Assembly: GCA_964586395.1 (NCBI GenBank)
Contig: CAZPGP010000003.1
Span: forward strand, 1-64,000
Length of the DNA stretch: 64,000 nucleotides
DNA from: DATEFF01 sp964586395
Lineage (GTDB): Bacteria; Patescibacteriota; Saccharimonadia; Saccharimonadales; EFPC-124
Reading direction: 5' to 3'
Shown here: positions 26,888-33,455 of the stretch, piece after piece
How the letters are laid out: each line of letters starts with the position of its first letter
Numbering within the stretch: position 1 is the stretch's first letter
Translations under genes and position numbers: made by a program
The notes under the pieces: model-generated
Databases searched by the model: none
Seen by the model: the letters and a program-made list of their open reading frames with translations, nothing else
Told to the model about the DNA's origin: nothing

Positions 26888-27337
26888 ATGGGTGCAAACC
26901 CGATCGACCCGGTCAATGTCGGGGCTTTCCGCCTGTTCATGACCACCATCTACCTGTTGAGCCTGACGACGACGGTCTACGCCCTGTTCGGCATCGTCCG
27001 AACGGCCGCGACCAGGCTTCCGATTCCGGCGGGCAACCCGTTGGACCCGGACCTGTTCCCCGGTGACGTCACGCCCAAGCTGTACAGCTTCGACGGGCGG
27101 TGGCGCAAGGCCCAGAAGATCATCGTCTTCAGCCTCATCGGCCTGCTCGGCGCCTCGAACTGGCTGGTCGTGCAGTACACGACGTACGGCGCGGGCGACC
27201 GCTTCTTCGGCTGGGGTCTGGCGAACGACGCCGTGGTGCTCGCGGGTCACACCGTGATCCTGCTGATCATCGTCGGCCTCTACGTGCGCCGTGCCCTGAC
27301 CCACGCCAACCGATTCCCGGGCCTCAAGCCCGCCTGA
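26888..27337 (+). CDS. Multi-pass membrane protein of unknown function (GC-rich cassette)
   Basis: 149 residues with about four hydrophobic segments: residues 13-37, 75-97, 101-121 (weak) and 122-140. Between the first two is a 40-residue soluble loop (PIPAGNPLDPDLFPGDVTPK). No family recognised. Codons are strongly G/C-ending (GTC, CTG, ACG), unlike the neighbouring grpE and dnaK, which points to transfer or a special expression class. It has its own promoter, a GGAGG ribosome binding site (26875-26879) and a downstream hairpin, forming a self-contained unit inserted between grpE and dnaK. Confidence 0.65.
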   Translation: MGANPIDPVNVGAFRLFMTTIYLLSLTTTVYALFGIVRTAATRLPIPAGNPLDPDLFPGDVTPKLYSFDGRWRKAQKIIVFSLIGLLGASNWLVVQYTTYGAGDRFFGWGLANDAVVLAGHTVILLIIVGLYVRRALTHANRFPGLKPA

Positions 27338-27348
27338 TCGGTTGCGAC

Positions 27349-27382
27349 GGGGTGGCGTGTGCTCTACGAGCGCCGCCACCCC
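27349..27382 (+). terminator. Hairpin after the cassette gene
   Basis: 9-bp stem GGGGTGGCG / CGCCACCCC (27349-27357, 27374-27382). There is no T run, so its terminator role is likely but weaker than for the other hairpins. Confidence 0.55.
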
Positions 27383-27414
27383 CAGGTCGAACCCTCCTTA
27401 CACAACCCATGTGC

Positions 27415-27497
27415 TATCATGATTGAGATGGCACATCCAAAGCCAACAGTCAGAAATTATCAACAAGCGAAATCACCCGCCAAGTGCGGGTGATTTT
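27415..27497 (+). promoter_or_regulatory. Leader-peptide/attenuator-like region
   Basis: Extended -10 TGCTATCAT (box at 27415-27420) lies seven bases before a 21-codon ORF (27428-27493). The ORF's last codons run through a 10-bp hairpin AATCACCCGC / GCGGGTGATT (27471-27480, 27486-27495) followed by T6. A second ORF with a strong AAAGGAGG site starts 20 bases later. The arrangement is that of a translated leader overlapping an intrinsic terminator. A small RNA ending at the terminator is the alternative. Confidence 0.55.
27428..27493 (+). CDS. Possible leader peptide (21 codons)
   Basis: Encodes MAHPKPTVRNYQQAKSPAK followed by Cys-Gly and TGA. It would be leaderless, because the -10 box is only seven bases upstream. 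Its TGA is inside the right arm of the terminator hairpin, so a ribosome reaching the stop would melt the hairpin. There is no run of a single amino acid that would suggest what is sensed. The coding nature is unproven. Confidence 0.4.
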   Translation: MAHPKPTVRNYQQAKSPAKCG

Positions 27498-27517
27498 TTA
27501 TGCCAAAGGAGGCAATC

Positions 27518-27679
27518 ATGTCAGAGATCGACAGTTTTATCTGGTACGGTGAAAAGGGAGAGCCACTCCGATTTGCCGACCTATCGTTGATCGAGCAGCG
27601 TGTTGTGCTGATAGCTTCGGGCGCACTGCTGCGTGGCGGTCAGGAGCGTCGAGAGCCCACGACAGAGGAGGTCGAGTAG
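27518..27679 (+). CDS. Small acidic protein of unknown function (53 aa)
   Basis: 53 residues, beginning MSEIDSFIWYGEKGEPLRF and ending in REPTTEEVE, preceded by a near-perfect ribosome binding site AAAGGAGG at 27505-27512. The middle (SLIEQRVVLIASGALLRGG) is probably a helix. It lies between an intrinsic terminator and a bidirectional terminator, so its expression depends on readthrough of the first. It is short but well supported by the strong site and closed frame. No family recognised. Confidence 0.6.
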   Translation: MSEIDSFIWYGEKGEPLRFADLSLIEQRVVLIASGALLRGGQERREPTTEEVE

Positions 27680-27693
27680 CTAGCTGCGTGCAT

Positions 27694-27730
27694 AACAACA
27701 ATCCGCGGGCACTCACCGCGGATTGTTGTT
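27694..27730. terminator. Bidirectional terminator
   Basis: Perfect 15-bp stem AACAACAATCCGCGG / CCGCGGATTGTTGTT with a 7-base loop, T-rich on the plus side and preceded by CAT on the other. It separates the 53-aa gene from the convergent secreted protein gene. Confidence 0.85.
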
Positions 27731-27747
27731 TTAGAGATAGGTAAGGC

Positions 27748-28572
27748 TTACAGGTCGCCGGTGAAGAAGTATGGAGAGTTGGTGCTGCCTATGGTGTCCG
27801 AGACGATGCCGTATGGACTCGTGCCGACCCAGAACCAGCGGTAGATTGCTGCGCCGCCAGCTGCAGGGTAGTCATACTTTGTACCAGTGTATGTGCCTGC
27901 TGCAGGGAATGGTGCGAGCTCGGTTGAGCGCTGTGAAGCGTAGGCTGTGCCGAGGTTTTGAATCTTCAGCTGTACCCAACCGCCTGAGTTTGAGGTACGA
28001 GTTACAGAGACGTTGCACGTGTTGGTGCCAGTCTTGTATTCGTCATACTGGTAGGTCGAACCGTTCAGAACGTACAGGTATGCCGTGTAGCTTCCCTTAA
28101 CGCCGTAGAAGGCAGGATAGGCTGTGCTGTTGGCTGCGACAGTGGTGAACATCTCGCGGTACGAGCCCTGATTCAGTACACGCACCTTAATGTTCTTTGA
28201 CACGGCAGTCGTGTTTTTGACCGTTGTGTATACCAGGTTGTTCGAGCAGTAGTTGAGCGGACTGGTAAAGTCTACGTTGGCCACGGTGCCGGCCATGGTA
28301 GTAAACTCACCAGCTGCTGTCAGGGGCTTGCCTTGACTGTCGACCTTAATTTCCTCTGTTTCTCCCAACTTTTCGGTTGCTTTGGCGTCAACGCTGCCCG
28401 GCTCAATTGCTGGTTTGTTCTGTGGACCTGAGCTGAAGCTTGTTGCAGGTGGGGTCTGACCCTTTTGCCCTGACGGTGCTGCAAAGGCCGTGCCGGCCAT
28501 TGCGAGTACGAGCATGAGGCTCAGCGATATGCCGCCTGTGGCCTTGCTTAATCTTTTGACGGTTTGATTCAT
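27748..28572 (-). CDS. Secreted protein of unknown function
   Basis: 274 residues with a clear signal peptide (residues 1-31, basic start, hydrophobic core LSLMLVLAMAGTAFA, cleavage after AFA). A low-complexity linker (about 32-85, Pro/Ser/Gln/Lys) leads to a beta-rich domain starting near FTTMAGTVANVDF, with two Cys residues (NYCSNN and TNTCNV) that could form a disulfide. It contains many Tyr/Thr/Asn, as in exported binding domains. There is no membrane anchor, so release or wall association is likely. The start follows AAGAAGGG. Confidence 0.75.
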   Translation of the reverse strand: MNQTVKRLSKATGGISLSLMLVLAMAGTAFAAPSGQKGQTPPATSFSSGPQNKPAIEPGSVDAKATEKLGETEEIKVDSQGKPLTAAGEFTTMAGTVANVDFTSPLNYCSNNLVYTTVKNTTAVSKNIKVRVLNQGSYREMFTTVAANSTAYPAFYGVKGSYTAYLYVLNGSTYQYDEYKTGTNTCNVSVTRTSNSGGWVQLKIQNLGTAYASQRSTELAPFPAAGTYTGTKYDYPAAGGAAIYRWFWVGTSPYGIVSDTIGSTNSPYFFTGDL

Positions 28573-28961
28573 GTTATTCCCTTCTTACGTTTACTTACGA
28601 CTCCCCACTACAAAGAAGGCAAGAAGCCCCGACGGTGCGTCTGTATATAAGAAAATTAGGAAGATCTGGATAACTTCTATTTTTGTTGCAACAGCCCTAG
28701 CGGCGAAGTACTCCCTTAGTATGAATTTTTTCTCAGCAAGGTAAGCGAAAAATTTAACATCTTAGTGTATGTGCTACTTCTGAGTACAGGGGGTGATAAT
28801 TGTAAGAAAATTCACACGAGACGAGCTTATGGTAACTTCAATTTGTTAGCACTCTTGACGTGAGAGTGCTAATTTTCTATGCTAAAGATACATTAGCAAT
28901 CGGACGGTCCGGCTGCTAAAATGAAACAGTCAAATCCCCGAATCTACAGGAGGAAATAGCA
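28573..28961. other. Intergenic regulatory region before dnaK
   Basis: 389 bases, AT-rich, between the divergent secreted protein gene and dnaK. The last 120 bases hold the dnaK CIRCE and promoter. The first part presumably holds the minus-strand promoter. The decamer GCTTATGGTA (around 28825) also occurs at 18.03 and 23.94 kb. I see no gene in it. Confidence 0.6.
28846..28883 (+). promoter_or_regulatory. Perfect CIRCE operator and promoter of dnaK
   Basis: TTAGCACTC, nine bases, GAGTGCTAA (28846-28872), an exact consensus CIRCE. TTGACG (28855-28860), in the spacer, and TATGCT (28878-28883), 17 bases apart, form the promoter. HrcA would block the -35, the same geometry as at hrcA. Confidence 0.93.
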
Positions 28962-30854
28962 ATGGGTAAAATTATCGGAATCGACCTCGGTACGACCAAC
29001 AGCGCCATGGCCTACATGGTTGCCGGCAAGCCTGAAGTTATTACTAACGCCGAAGGCAATCGCACAACACCAAGTGTTGTCGCGATCAACAAAGGCGGCG
29101 AGCGCCTGGTTGGCCAGGTTGCACAACGCCAACGCGTTACGAACGCTAACAACACCATCTACGGCGTAAAGCGCCTTATCGGCCGCAAGTTCGACAGCGC
29201 TGAGGTCCAGAAGGATCTCGACATTATGCCGTACGAAATCGTCCGCGCGGGTGACAGCGTTAAGGTAAAGATGGGCGACAAAGAATACAGCTCTGAAGAA
29301 GTCAGCGCAATGATCCTCAGTAAGCTGAAGGCTGACGCCGAAGCTTTCCTAGGTGAAGCCGTAACTGAAGCCGTCATCACCGTTCCTGCCTACTTCGACG
29401 ACTCTCAGCGTCAGGCAACCAAGGACGCCGGCAAGATCGCTGGCCTTGAGGTCAAGCGCATCATCAACGAGCCAACCGCAGCCGCCTTGGCTTACGGCCT
29501 CGACAAGAAGAAAGAAGAAAAGATCGCCGTATTTGACCTCGGTGGCGGTACGTTTGACGTATCTATCCTAGAGCTCGGCGATGGCGTTTTCGAAGTTAAA
29601 AGCACTAACGGTGACACACACCTTGGCGGTGAAGACTTTGACAACCGCATCGTTAATTACTTCCTCGAAGAGTTCAAGAAAGAGCATGGCGTCGACCTCA
29701 AGGGCGACAACGCAGCAATGCAGCGCCTGAAGGACGAAGCTGAAAAGGCCAAGAAAGAGCTTTCAACCACGACCGAAACCGACATTAACCTGCCATTCCT
29801 AACTGCCGACGCTGACGGTCCAAAGCACTTCGAGACCAAGCTGACTCGCGCCAAGCTGGAAGAGTTGGTTGCCGACCTTATCGATGGCACCGCAATCCCT
29901 TGCGAGAAGGCCCTCAAGGATGCTGGCCTCAGCGCATCTGACATCGACGAGATTGTTCTGGTCGGTGGTATGACCCGCATGCCAGCAGTTGTTGAGAAGG
30001 TTAAGAAAATCTTTGGTAAGGACCCGCTGAAGGGCGTAAACCCTGACGAAGTTGTCGCCGTTGGCGCAGCTATCCAGGGTGGCGTGCTGGCTGGTGACGT
30101 CAAAGACGTCTTGCTGCTGGACGTAACTCCACTTTCACTCGGTATCGAGACAATGGGTGGCGTCACGACCAAGCTGATCGACCGCAACACCACTATCCCT
30201 ACCAGCAAGTCAGAGACATTTAGCACCGCCAGCGATAATCAGCCGCAGGTTGAAATTCACGTCTTGCAGGGTGAGCGCGAAATGAGCTCCGACAACAAGA
30301 GTCTTGGTAAGTTCGTTCTGGACGGCATCGCGCCTGCACCTCGCGGCGTGCCTCAGATCGAAGTCACCTTCAATCTCGACGCGAACGGCATCCTGCACGT
30401 GACCGCTAAGGACAAGGGCACTGGTAAGGAACAGAGTATTACCATCCAGAACAGTGGCAACCTCAGCAAGGATGATATCGAGAAGGCGCAGCGCGAAGCT
30501 GAAGCTCACGCCGACGAAGACAAGAAGAAGCGCGAACTTGTCGACGCCAAGAACACGCTCGCTCAGACCATCTACCAGGCCGAGAAGCTCCCAACCGAGC
30601 ACAAAGACAAGATCAGCGACGACGACAAGAAGACCATCGAAGAAGCTGTGAAAGCCGCCAAGGAATTCGAAGACTCTGACGACCTCGACAAGGTCAACCA
30701 GGCCGTGAAAGACCTGAACGAAAAGATTATGCCTATCGGCGCCAAGCTCTACGAAGCTGTTGCTAAGGAAGAAGAAGCAAAGACCGACGACAAGAAAGCC
30801 GACGAACCTGTCGAAGGCGAAGTCGTTGACGAAGACAAGAAAAAAACTGAATAG
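28962..30854 (+). CDS. dnaK: Hsp70 chaperone DnaK
   Basis: 630 residues. The ATPase domain begins GKIIGIDLGTTNSAMAY, with AYFDDSQRQATKDAG, FDLGGGTFDVSIL and VLVGGMTRMP; the linker VLLLDVTPLSLG leads to the substrate domain and a helical lid. The tail is acidic (EEEAKTDDKKADEP...) and lacks the EEVD of eukaryotic forms, as expected. The start at ATG 28962 follows AGGAGG. It is driven by its own CIRCE promoter, not read through from grpE, and is followed after 12 bases by a 60-residue protein. Confidence 0.98.
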   Translation: MGKIIGIDLGTTNSAMAYMVAGKPEVITNAEGNRTTPSVVAINKGGERLVGQVAQRQRVTNANNTIYGVKRLIGRKFDSAEVQKDLDIMPYEIVRAGDSVKVKMGDKEYSSEEVSAMILSKLKADAEAFLGEAVTEAVITVPAYFDDSQRQATKDAGKIAGLEVKRIINEPTAAALAYGLDKKKEEKIAVFDLGGGTFDVSILELGDGVFEVKSTNGDTHLGGEDFDNRIVNYFLEEFKKEHGVDLKGDNAAMQRLKDEAEKAKKELSTTTETDINLPFLTADADGPKHFETKLTRAKLEELVADLIDGTAIPCEKALKDAGLSASDIDEIVLVGGMTRMPAVVEKVKKIFGKDPLKGVNPDEVVAVGAAIQGGVLAGDVKDVLLLDVTPLSLGIETMGGVTTKLIDRNTTIPTSKSETFSTASDNQPQVEIHVLQGEREMSSDNKSLGKFVLDGIAPAPRGVPQIEVTFNLDANGILHVTAKDKGTGKEQSITIQNSGNLSKDDIEKAQREAEAHADEDKKKRELVDAKNTLAQTIYQAEKLPTEHKDKISDDDKKTIEEAVKAAKEFEDSDDLDKVNQAVKDLNEKIMPIGAKLYEAVAKEEEAKTDDKKADEPVEGEVVDEDKKKTE

Positions 30855-30866
30855 AAGGAGAGCATC

Positions 30867-31049
30867 ATGGGATTCTTTGATGAAGTCACATCTGCGCTGG
30901 GCGATCTCGGCGCAGCCAAGGACGAAGTAGTAGACCAAGCAAGCCAAGGCCTCGGTGGCCTCGTACCTGAGGAAGTGCAAAACACTGTCGAGGACGTTCA
31001 GTCCGCTGGCGAGAATCTCCCCGGCCAAGACGACGGTTCAGAACAGTAG
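30867..31049 (+). CDS. Small acidic protein in the dnaK transcription unit (60 aa)
   Basis: 60 residues, very acidic (about 16 Asp/Glu, two Lys, no Arg). It starts MGFFDEVTSALGDLGAAKDE, an amphipathic helix, and ends in a disordered EENLPGQDDGSEQ-like tail. It has a good ribosome binding site (GAAGGAGAG) and lies 12 bases after dnaK with no terminator between, so it should be heat-induced with DnaK. I know no family for it; a chaperone accessory or stress peptide is only a guess. Confidence 0.65.
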   Translation: MGFFDEVTSALGDLGAAKDEVVDQASQGLGGLVPEEVQNTVEDVQSAGENLPGQDDGSEQ

Positions 31050-31119
31050 TTCTGCGACATACTTCACAGCGCATGCTAAGCTTGCCGCGTTATGATCGAA
31101 AGATAACAGGAGGATGCAT

Positions 31120-31356
31120 ATGACAGAAATTAAACTAGAGATGCTTAACCCTGACCAAGCCAACGAAGTGCGATTGGTACTTCAGCGACAGTTGCCGCAG
31201 GCTCGAATCGTGGACGGCACGCAGGACTTGATGGGTGGCCATTACACCTCTGACAAGACAGTGACGGTAGACTACGACGAACAGCTTATCGACGATACCT
31301 TGCGGCAGCATTTTGAGCCGCAGAATAAGAACTGGCGAGACTTTCAGGTAGCCTAG
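31120..31356 (+). CDS. Small soluble protein of unknown function (78 aa)
   Basis: Translation from ATG 31120 is chosen over ATG 31114 because AACAGGAGG (31105-31113) would abut the first. The product (TEIKLEMLNPDQANEVRLVL, then RQLPQARIVDGTQDLMGG and a C-terminal helix) looks like a small alpha/beta fold with no TM or Cys. Codon use resembles the core genes. It is followed by a hairpin that also ends the convergent cassette genes. Function unknown. Confidence 0.65.
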   Translation: MTEIKLEMLNPDQANEVRLVLQRQLPQARIVDGTQDLMGGHYTSDKTVTVDYDEQLIDDTLRQHFEPQNKNWRDFQVA

Positions 31357-31365
31357 AATTGCGAA

Positions 31366-31383
31366 GCCCCGCGCCGGCGGGGC
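31366..31383. terminator. Hairpin between convergent units
   Basis: 7-bp all-GC stem GCCCCGC / GCGGGGC with loop GCCG. It has no clear T run but lies exactly between convergent genes. Confidence 0.55.
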
Positions 31384-31427
31384 CTCGGTGAAGCAGTGTT
31401 CACGGGCACGAGCTGGTGTCGCGGGGT

Positions 31428-31847
31428 CTAACCGGTGTATTTGGCGTGGCCGTAGCGGTATTCCCGCCACGAACCCGGTACTCGGGCACCACCACCCTTG
31501 ACGCTGGGGAGTGGTACTCCCAGGCCACGTAGTGCGCTGGCAGCCCCGCCCACCGCAGCCCCGCCGAGCTTCCAAATGGCGCTCTGGACGAGGATCTTGG
31601 TGGTGACGCGGCTGAGCCCGATGCTGGCTCGAACCTGCTGGGTCAGTTCGACGTGGTCGGCGACTTCCTTGATGGGGATGCCGTCGATCGAACCGGAAGC
31701 AGGCGGTGCGTCCATGGGCGTCATCGTCACTTCGTAGGCCCAACCGGCGTCCGGGCCCTCTGTGACGAGCGTGTAGTGGAACAACTTCCGCGTGTCTTTC
31801 ACCCAGGCCACCACTACTCGTGGCAGCCCGTTCATGTCGTCACTCAC
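31428..31847 (-). CDS. Unknown protein of GC-rich cassette, second gene (139 aa)
   Basis: 139 residues starting at GTG. VVVAWVKDTRKLFHYTLVTE, then GWAYEVTMTPMDAPP and IDGIPIKEVADHVELTQQ suggest a soluble N-terminal domain. A Gly/Ala-rich segment (KLGGAAVGGAASALRGLGVP) may insert in membrane, followed by a basic tail. No family recognised. When the false gap upstream is collapsed, the start overlaps the stop of the upstream 74-aa gene by eight bases, so the two form a translationally coupled pair. GC-rich codons contrast with flanking dnaK and dnaJ. Confidence 0.6.
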   Translation of the reverse strand: MSDDMNGLPRVVVAWVKDTRKLFHYTLVTEGPDAGWAYEVTMTPMDAPPASGSIDGIPIKEVADHVELTQQVRASIGLSRVTTKILVQSAIWKLGGAAVGGAASALRGLGVPLPSVKGGGARVPGSWREYRYGHAKYTG

Positions 31848-31851
31848 TGCG
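31797..31851. repeat. 55-base direct repeat, copy 1 (gap edge)
   Basis: Identical to 31952-32006 and ends exactly at the 100-N gap. A repeat of this length at both gap edges is the trace of two contigs overlapping by one assembly k-mer that were scaffolded instead of merged. Confidence 0.9.
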
Positions 31852-31951
31852 NNNNNNNNNNNNNNNNNNNNNNNNNNNNNNNNNNNNNNNNNNNNNNNNN
31901 NNNNNNNNNNNNNNNNNNNNNNNNNNNNNNNNNNNNNNNNNNNNNNNNNNN
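31852..31951. other. Assembly gap (100 N), probably artificial
   Basis: Exactly 100 N between identical 55-base ends. Merging the copies gives two intact overlapping genes, which supports the view that no sequence is missing here. Confidence 0.85.
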
Positions 31952-32006
31952 TTTCACCCAGGCCACCACTACTCGTGGCAGCCCGTTCATGTCGTCACTC
32001 ACTGCG
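31952..32006. repeat. 55-base direct repeat, copy 2 (gap edge)
   Basis: Exact copy of 31797-31851. It carries the end of the 74-aa gene and the GTG start of the 139-aa gene. Confidence 0.9.
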
Positions 32007-32219
32007 TTGCTCCTGCCAGATGCGACGGATGTTGTAGATGGTGATGAGTCCGATGCCGAACACGAGCGTGCCGATCACGCCATCAGGCGCGCCGACCTGC
32101 ATGCCGATGAGGACGACGATGGTCGATCCGACCAGCATGCCCACCAGCCACATGAGGCATCGGCGAAAGGGCGTGTTCATGTCGAGCGGACGCCTGGGGC
32201 GTTGCTCTCCATTTGTCAC
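31995..32219 (-). CDS. Small membrane protein of GC-rich cassette, first gene (74 aa)
   Basis: 74 residues from GTG 32219, with AGGA eight bases upstream. A basic N-terminus (NGEQRPRRPLD) is followed by two TM helices (about 20-42 and 47-66) and a short charged tail ending in QEQRSE. Its stop lies inside the start region of the following 139-aa gene (8-base overlap after merging the duplicated 55-mer), so the two are coupled. An AT-rich promoter precedes it. The small-membrane plus soluble pair recalls toxin-antitoxin modules in layout only; no sequence evidence supports that. Confidence 0.6.
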   Translation of the reverse strand: MTNGEQRPRRPLDMNTPFRRCLMWLVGMLVGSTIVVLIGMQVGAPDGVIGTLVFGIGLITIYNIRRIWQEQRSE

Positions 32220-32255
32220 TGTCTTGTCCTAACTGTGGGGGATTTCGACTAATAT

Positions 32256-32284
32256 ATAATATACTTATTTCTAACTTTTGTAAA
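32256..32284 (-). promoter_or_regulatory. Promoter of the 32-kb cassette
   Basis: On the minus strand TTTACA (32284-32279), 17 bases, TATTAT (32261-32256), in an AT-rich island between the cassette and dnaJ. Confidence 0.65.
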
Positions 32285-32301
32285 GGGTAAAGTAGGAAAT
32301 A

Positions 32302-32335
32302 TTGGCACTCTACCCCTATGAAGTGCTAATATGAT
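32302..32335 (+). promoter_or_regulatory. Variant CIRCE and -10 box of dnaJ
   Basis: TTGGCACTC (32302-32310) and AAGTGCTAA (32321-32329) each match the CIRCE arm at 8 of 9 positions, but the spacer is ten bases, not nine. TATGAT (32330-32335) follows at once and ends eight bases before the dnaJ ATG with no Shine-Dalgarno. HrcA binding should be weaker than at dnaK. Confidence 0.65.
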
Positions 32336-32343
32336 AGACGACT

Positions 32344-33444
32344 ATGAGCAAACGTGATTACTATGAAATCCTCGGTATCTCCAAGGGCGCCTCTGCTGAC
32401 GAAATCAAGAAGGCGTTTCGTAAGCTGGCCGTCAAGTACCACCCCGACAAAGAGGGTGGTGACGAAGCTAAGTTCAAAGAGATCAACGAAGCCTACGAGG
32501 TCCTGAAGGACTCCTCCAAACGCCAACGCTACGACCAGTTTGGTCACGCTGGCGTGGGTGGCAATGGTGGCGGAGCTGGCGGTGGTAATCCGTTTGAAGG
32601 CTTCCAGGGTTTCAACGGTCAGAACGTTAACTTTGATTTTGGCGGTGACTTGGGTGATTTGTTCGGCAGCTTCTTCGGTGGCGCCAAGCAACAGCGTGCC
32701 CGTCGTGGCCAAGACGTCGCCGTTAATATCACGCTTGGATTTGACGAAGCGATCTTTGGCGTCGAGAAGGAAATCTCGGTTACCTTGGACGATACTTGTT
32801 CGCACTGTAAGGGCAACGGCGCCGAGCCCGGCCACGATATGAAGACCTGTAACACCTGTAAGGGTTCAGGCCAAGTCAATCGCATTATGAACACTATGTT
32901 CGGCCAGATCCAACAGGCAACTGTGTGCCCAACCTGCGAAGGTCGTGGCAAAGTACCAGAGAAGATCTGTACCGTCTGTCGTGGTAAGGGTGTTGAGCGC
33001 AAGCATCAGGTCGTGAAGTTGAAGATTCCTGCCGGCATTGACGATGGCGCGACTATTCGCCTCAACGGTCGAGGCGAAGCTGTATCTGGCGGCGAGAAGG
33101 GCGACCTGTATGTCAATGTTCGCGTAAAGCCACACAAGAAGTTTACGCGTGAAGGCGATATTATCTTGAGCGATGAGCACGTCACTATGGTTCAAGCAGC
33201 ACTCGGCGCCGAGATCGAGGTAGACACCGTTGATGGCCAGCTCACCATGAAGATTCCTGCTGGCACGCAAAGTGGCACAGATTTTAAGCTCAGTGGTCAT
33301 GGCGTGCCGCATCTGCGAGGTGATGGCCGAGGTGCACACATCGTTACCGTGCATGTCGATACGCCAACTAAGCTCAGCAAACATCAGAAGGAGCTCCTTG
33401 CCGAGTTTGCCAAGCCTGAAAGCCGCAAGAAGAAACTCTGGTAA
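32344..33444 (+). CDS. dnaJ: Hsp40 co-chaperone DnaJ
   Basis: 366 residues. J-domain SKRDYYEILGISKGASADEI with the HPD motif in KYHPDKEGG, a Gly/Phe-rich linker (GNGGGAGGGNPFEGFQGF), four CxxCxGxG zinc repeats (CSHCKGNG, CNTCKGSG, CPTCEGRG, CTVCRGKG) and the two C-terminal beta domains. All functional parts are present. It is transcribed alone from a CIRCE-like promoter, being separated from dnaK by accessory genes, and appears leaderless. The next gene's promoter overlaps its 3' end. Confidence 0.97.
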   Translation: MSKRDYYEILGISKGASADEIKKAFRKLAVKYHPDKEGGDEAKFKEINEAYEVLKDSSKRQRYDQFGHAGVGGNGGGAGGGNPFEGFQGFNGQNVNFDFGGDLGDLFGSFFGGAKQQRARRGQDVAVNITLGFDEAIFGVEKEISVTLDDTCSHCKGNGAEPGHDMKTCNTCKGSGQVNRIMNTMFGQIQQATVCPTCEGRGKVPEKICTVCRGKGVERKHQVVKLKIPAGIDDGATIRLNGRGEAVSGGEKGDLYVNVRVKPHKKFTREGDIILSDEHVTMVQAALGAEIEVDTVDGQLTMKIPAGTQSGTDFKLSGHGVPHLRGDGRGAHIVTVHVDTPTKLSKHQKELLAEFAKPESRKKKLW

Positions 33445-33455
33445 GATAATCTCAA

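Noticed and set aside
26834..27379. Minus-strand 181-codon frame opposite the cassette membrane protein
   Set aside because: The product is low-complexity Arg/Val/Glu/Asp sequence, typical of the complement of GC-rich coding. The plus frame has promoter, ribosome binding site and TM helices.
27428..27493. UGA read as glycine (as in SR1/Gracilibacteria), extending the leader ORF
   Set aside because: Several well-supported genes, such as those ending at 27337 and 49023, stop at TGA, so the standard code applies.
31797..32006. Direct repeats around the gap as target-site duplication of a mobile element
   Set aside because: 55 identical bases ending exactly at a 100-N run fit an assembly k-mer overlap, and no transposase is present.
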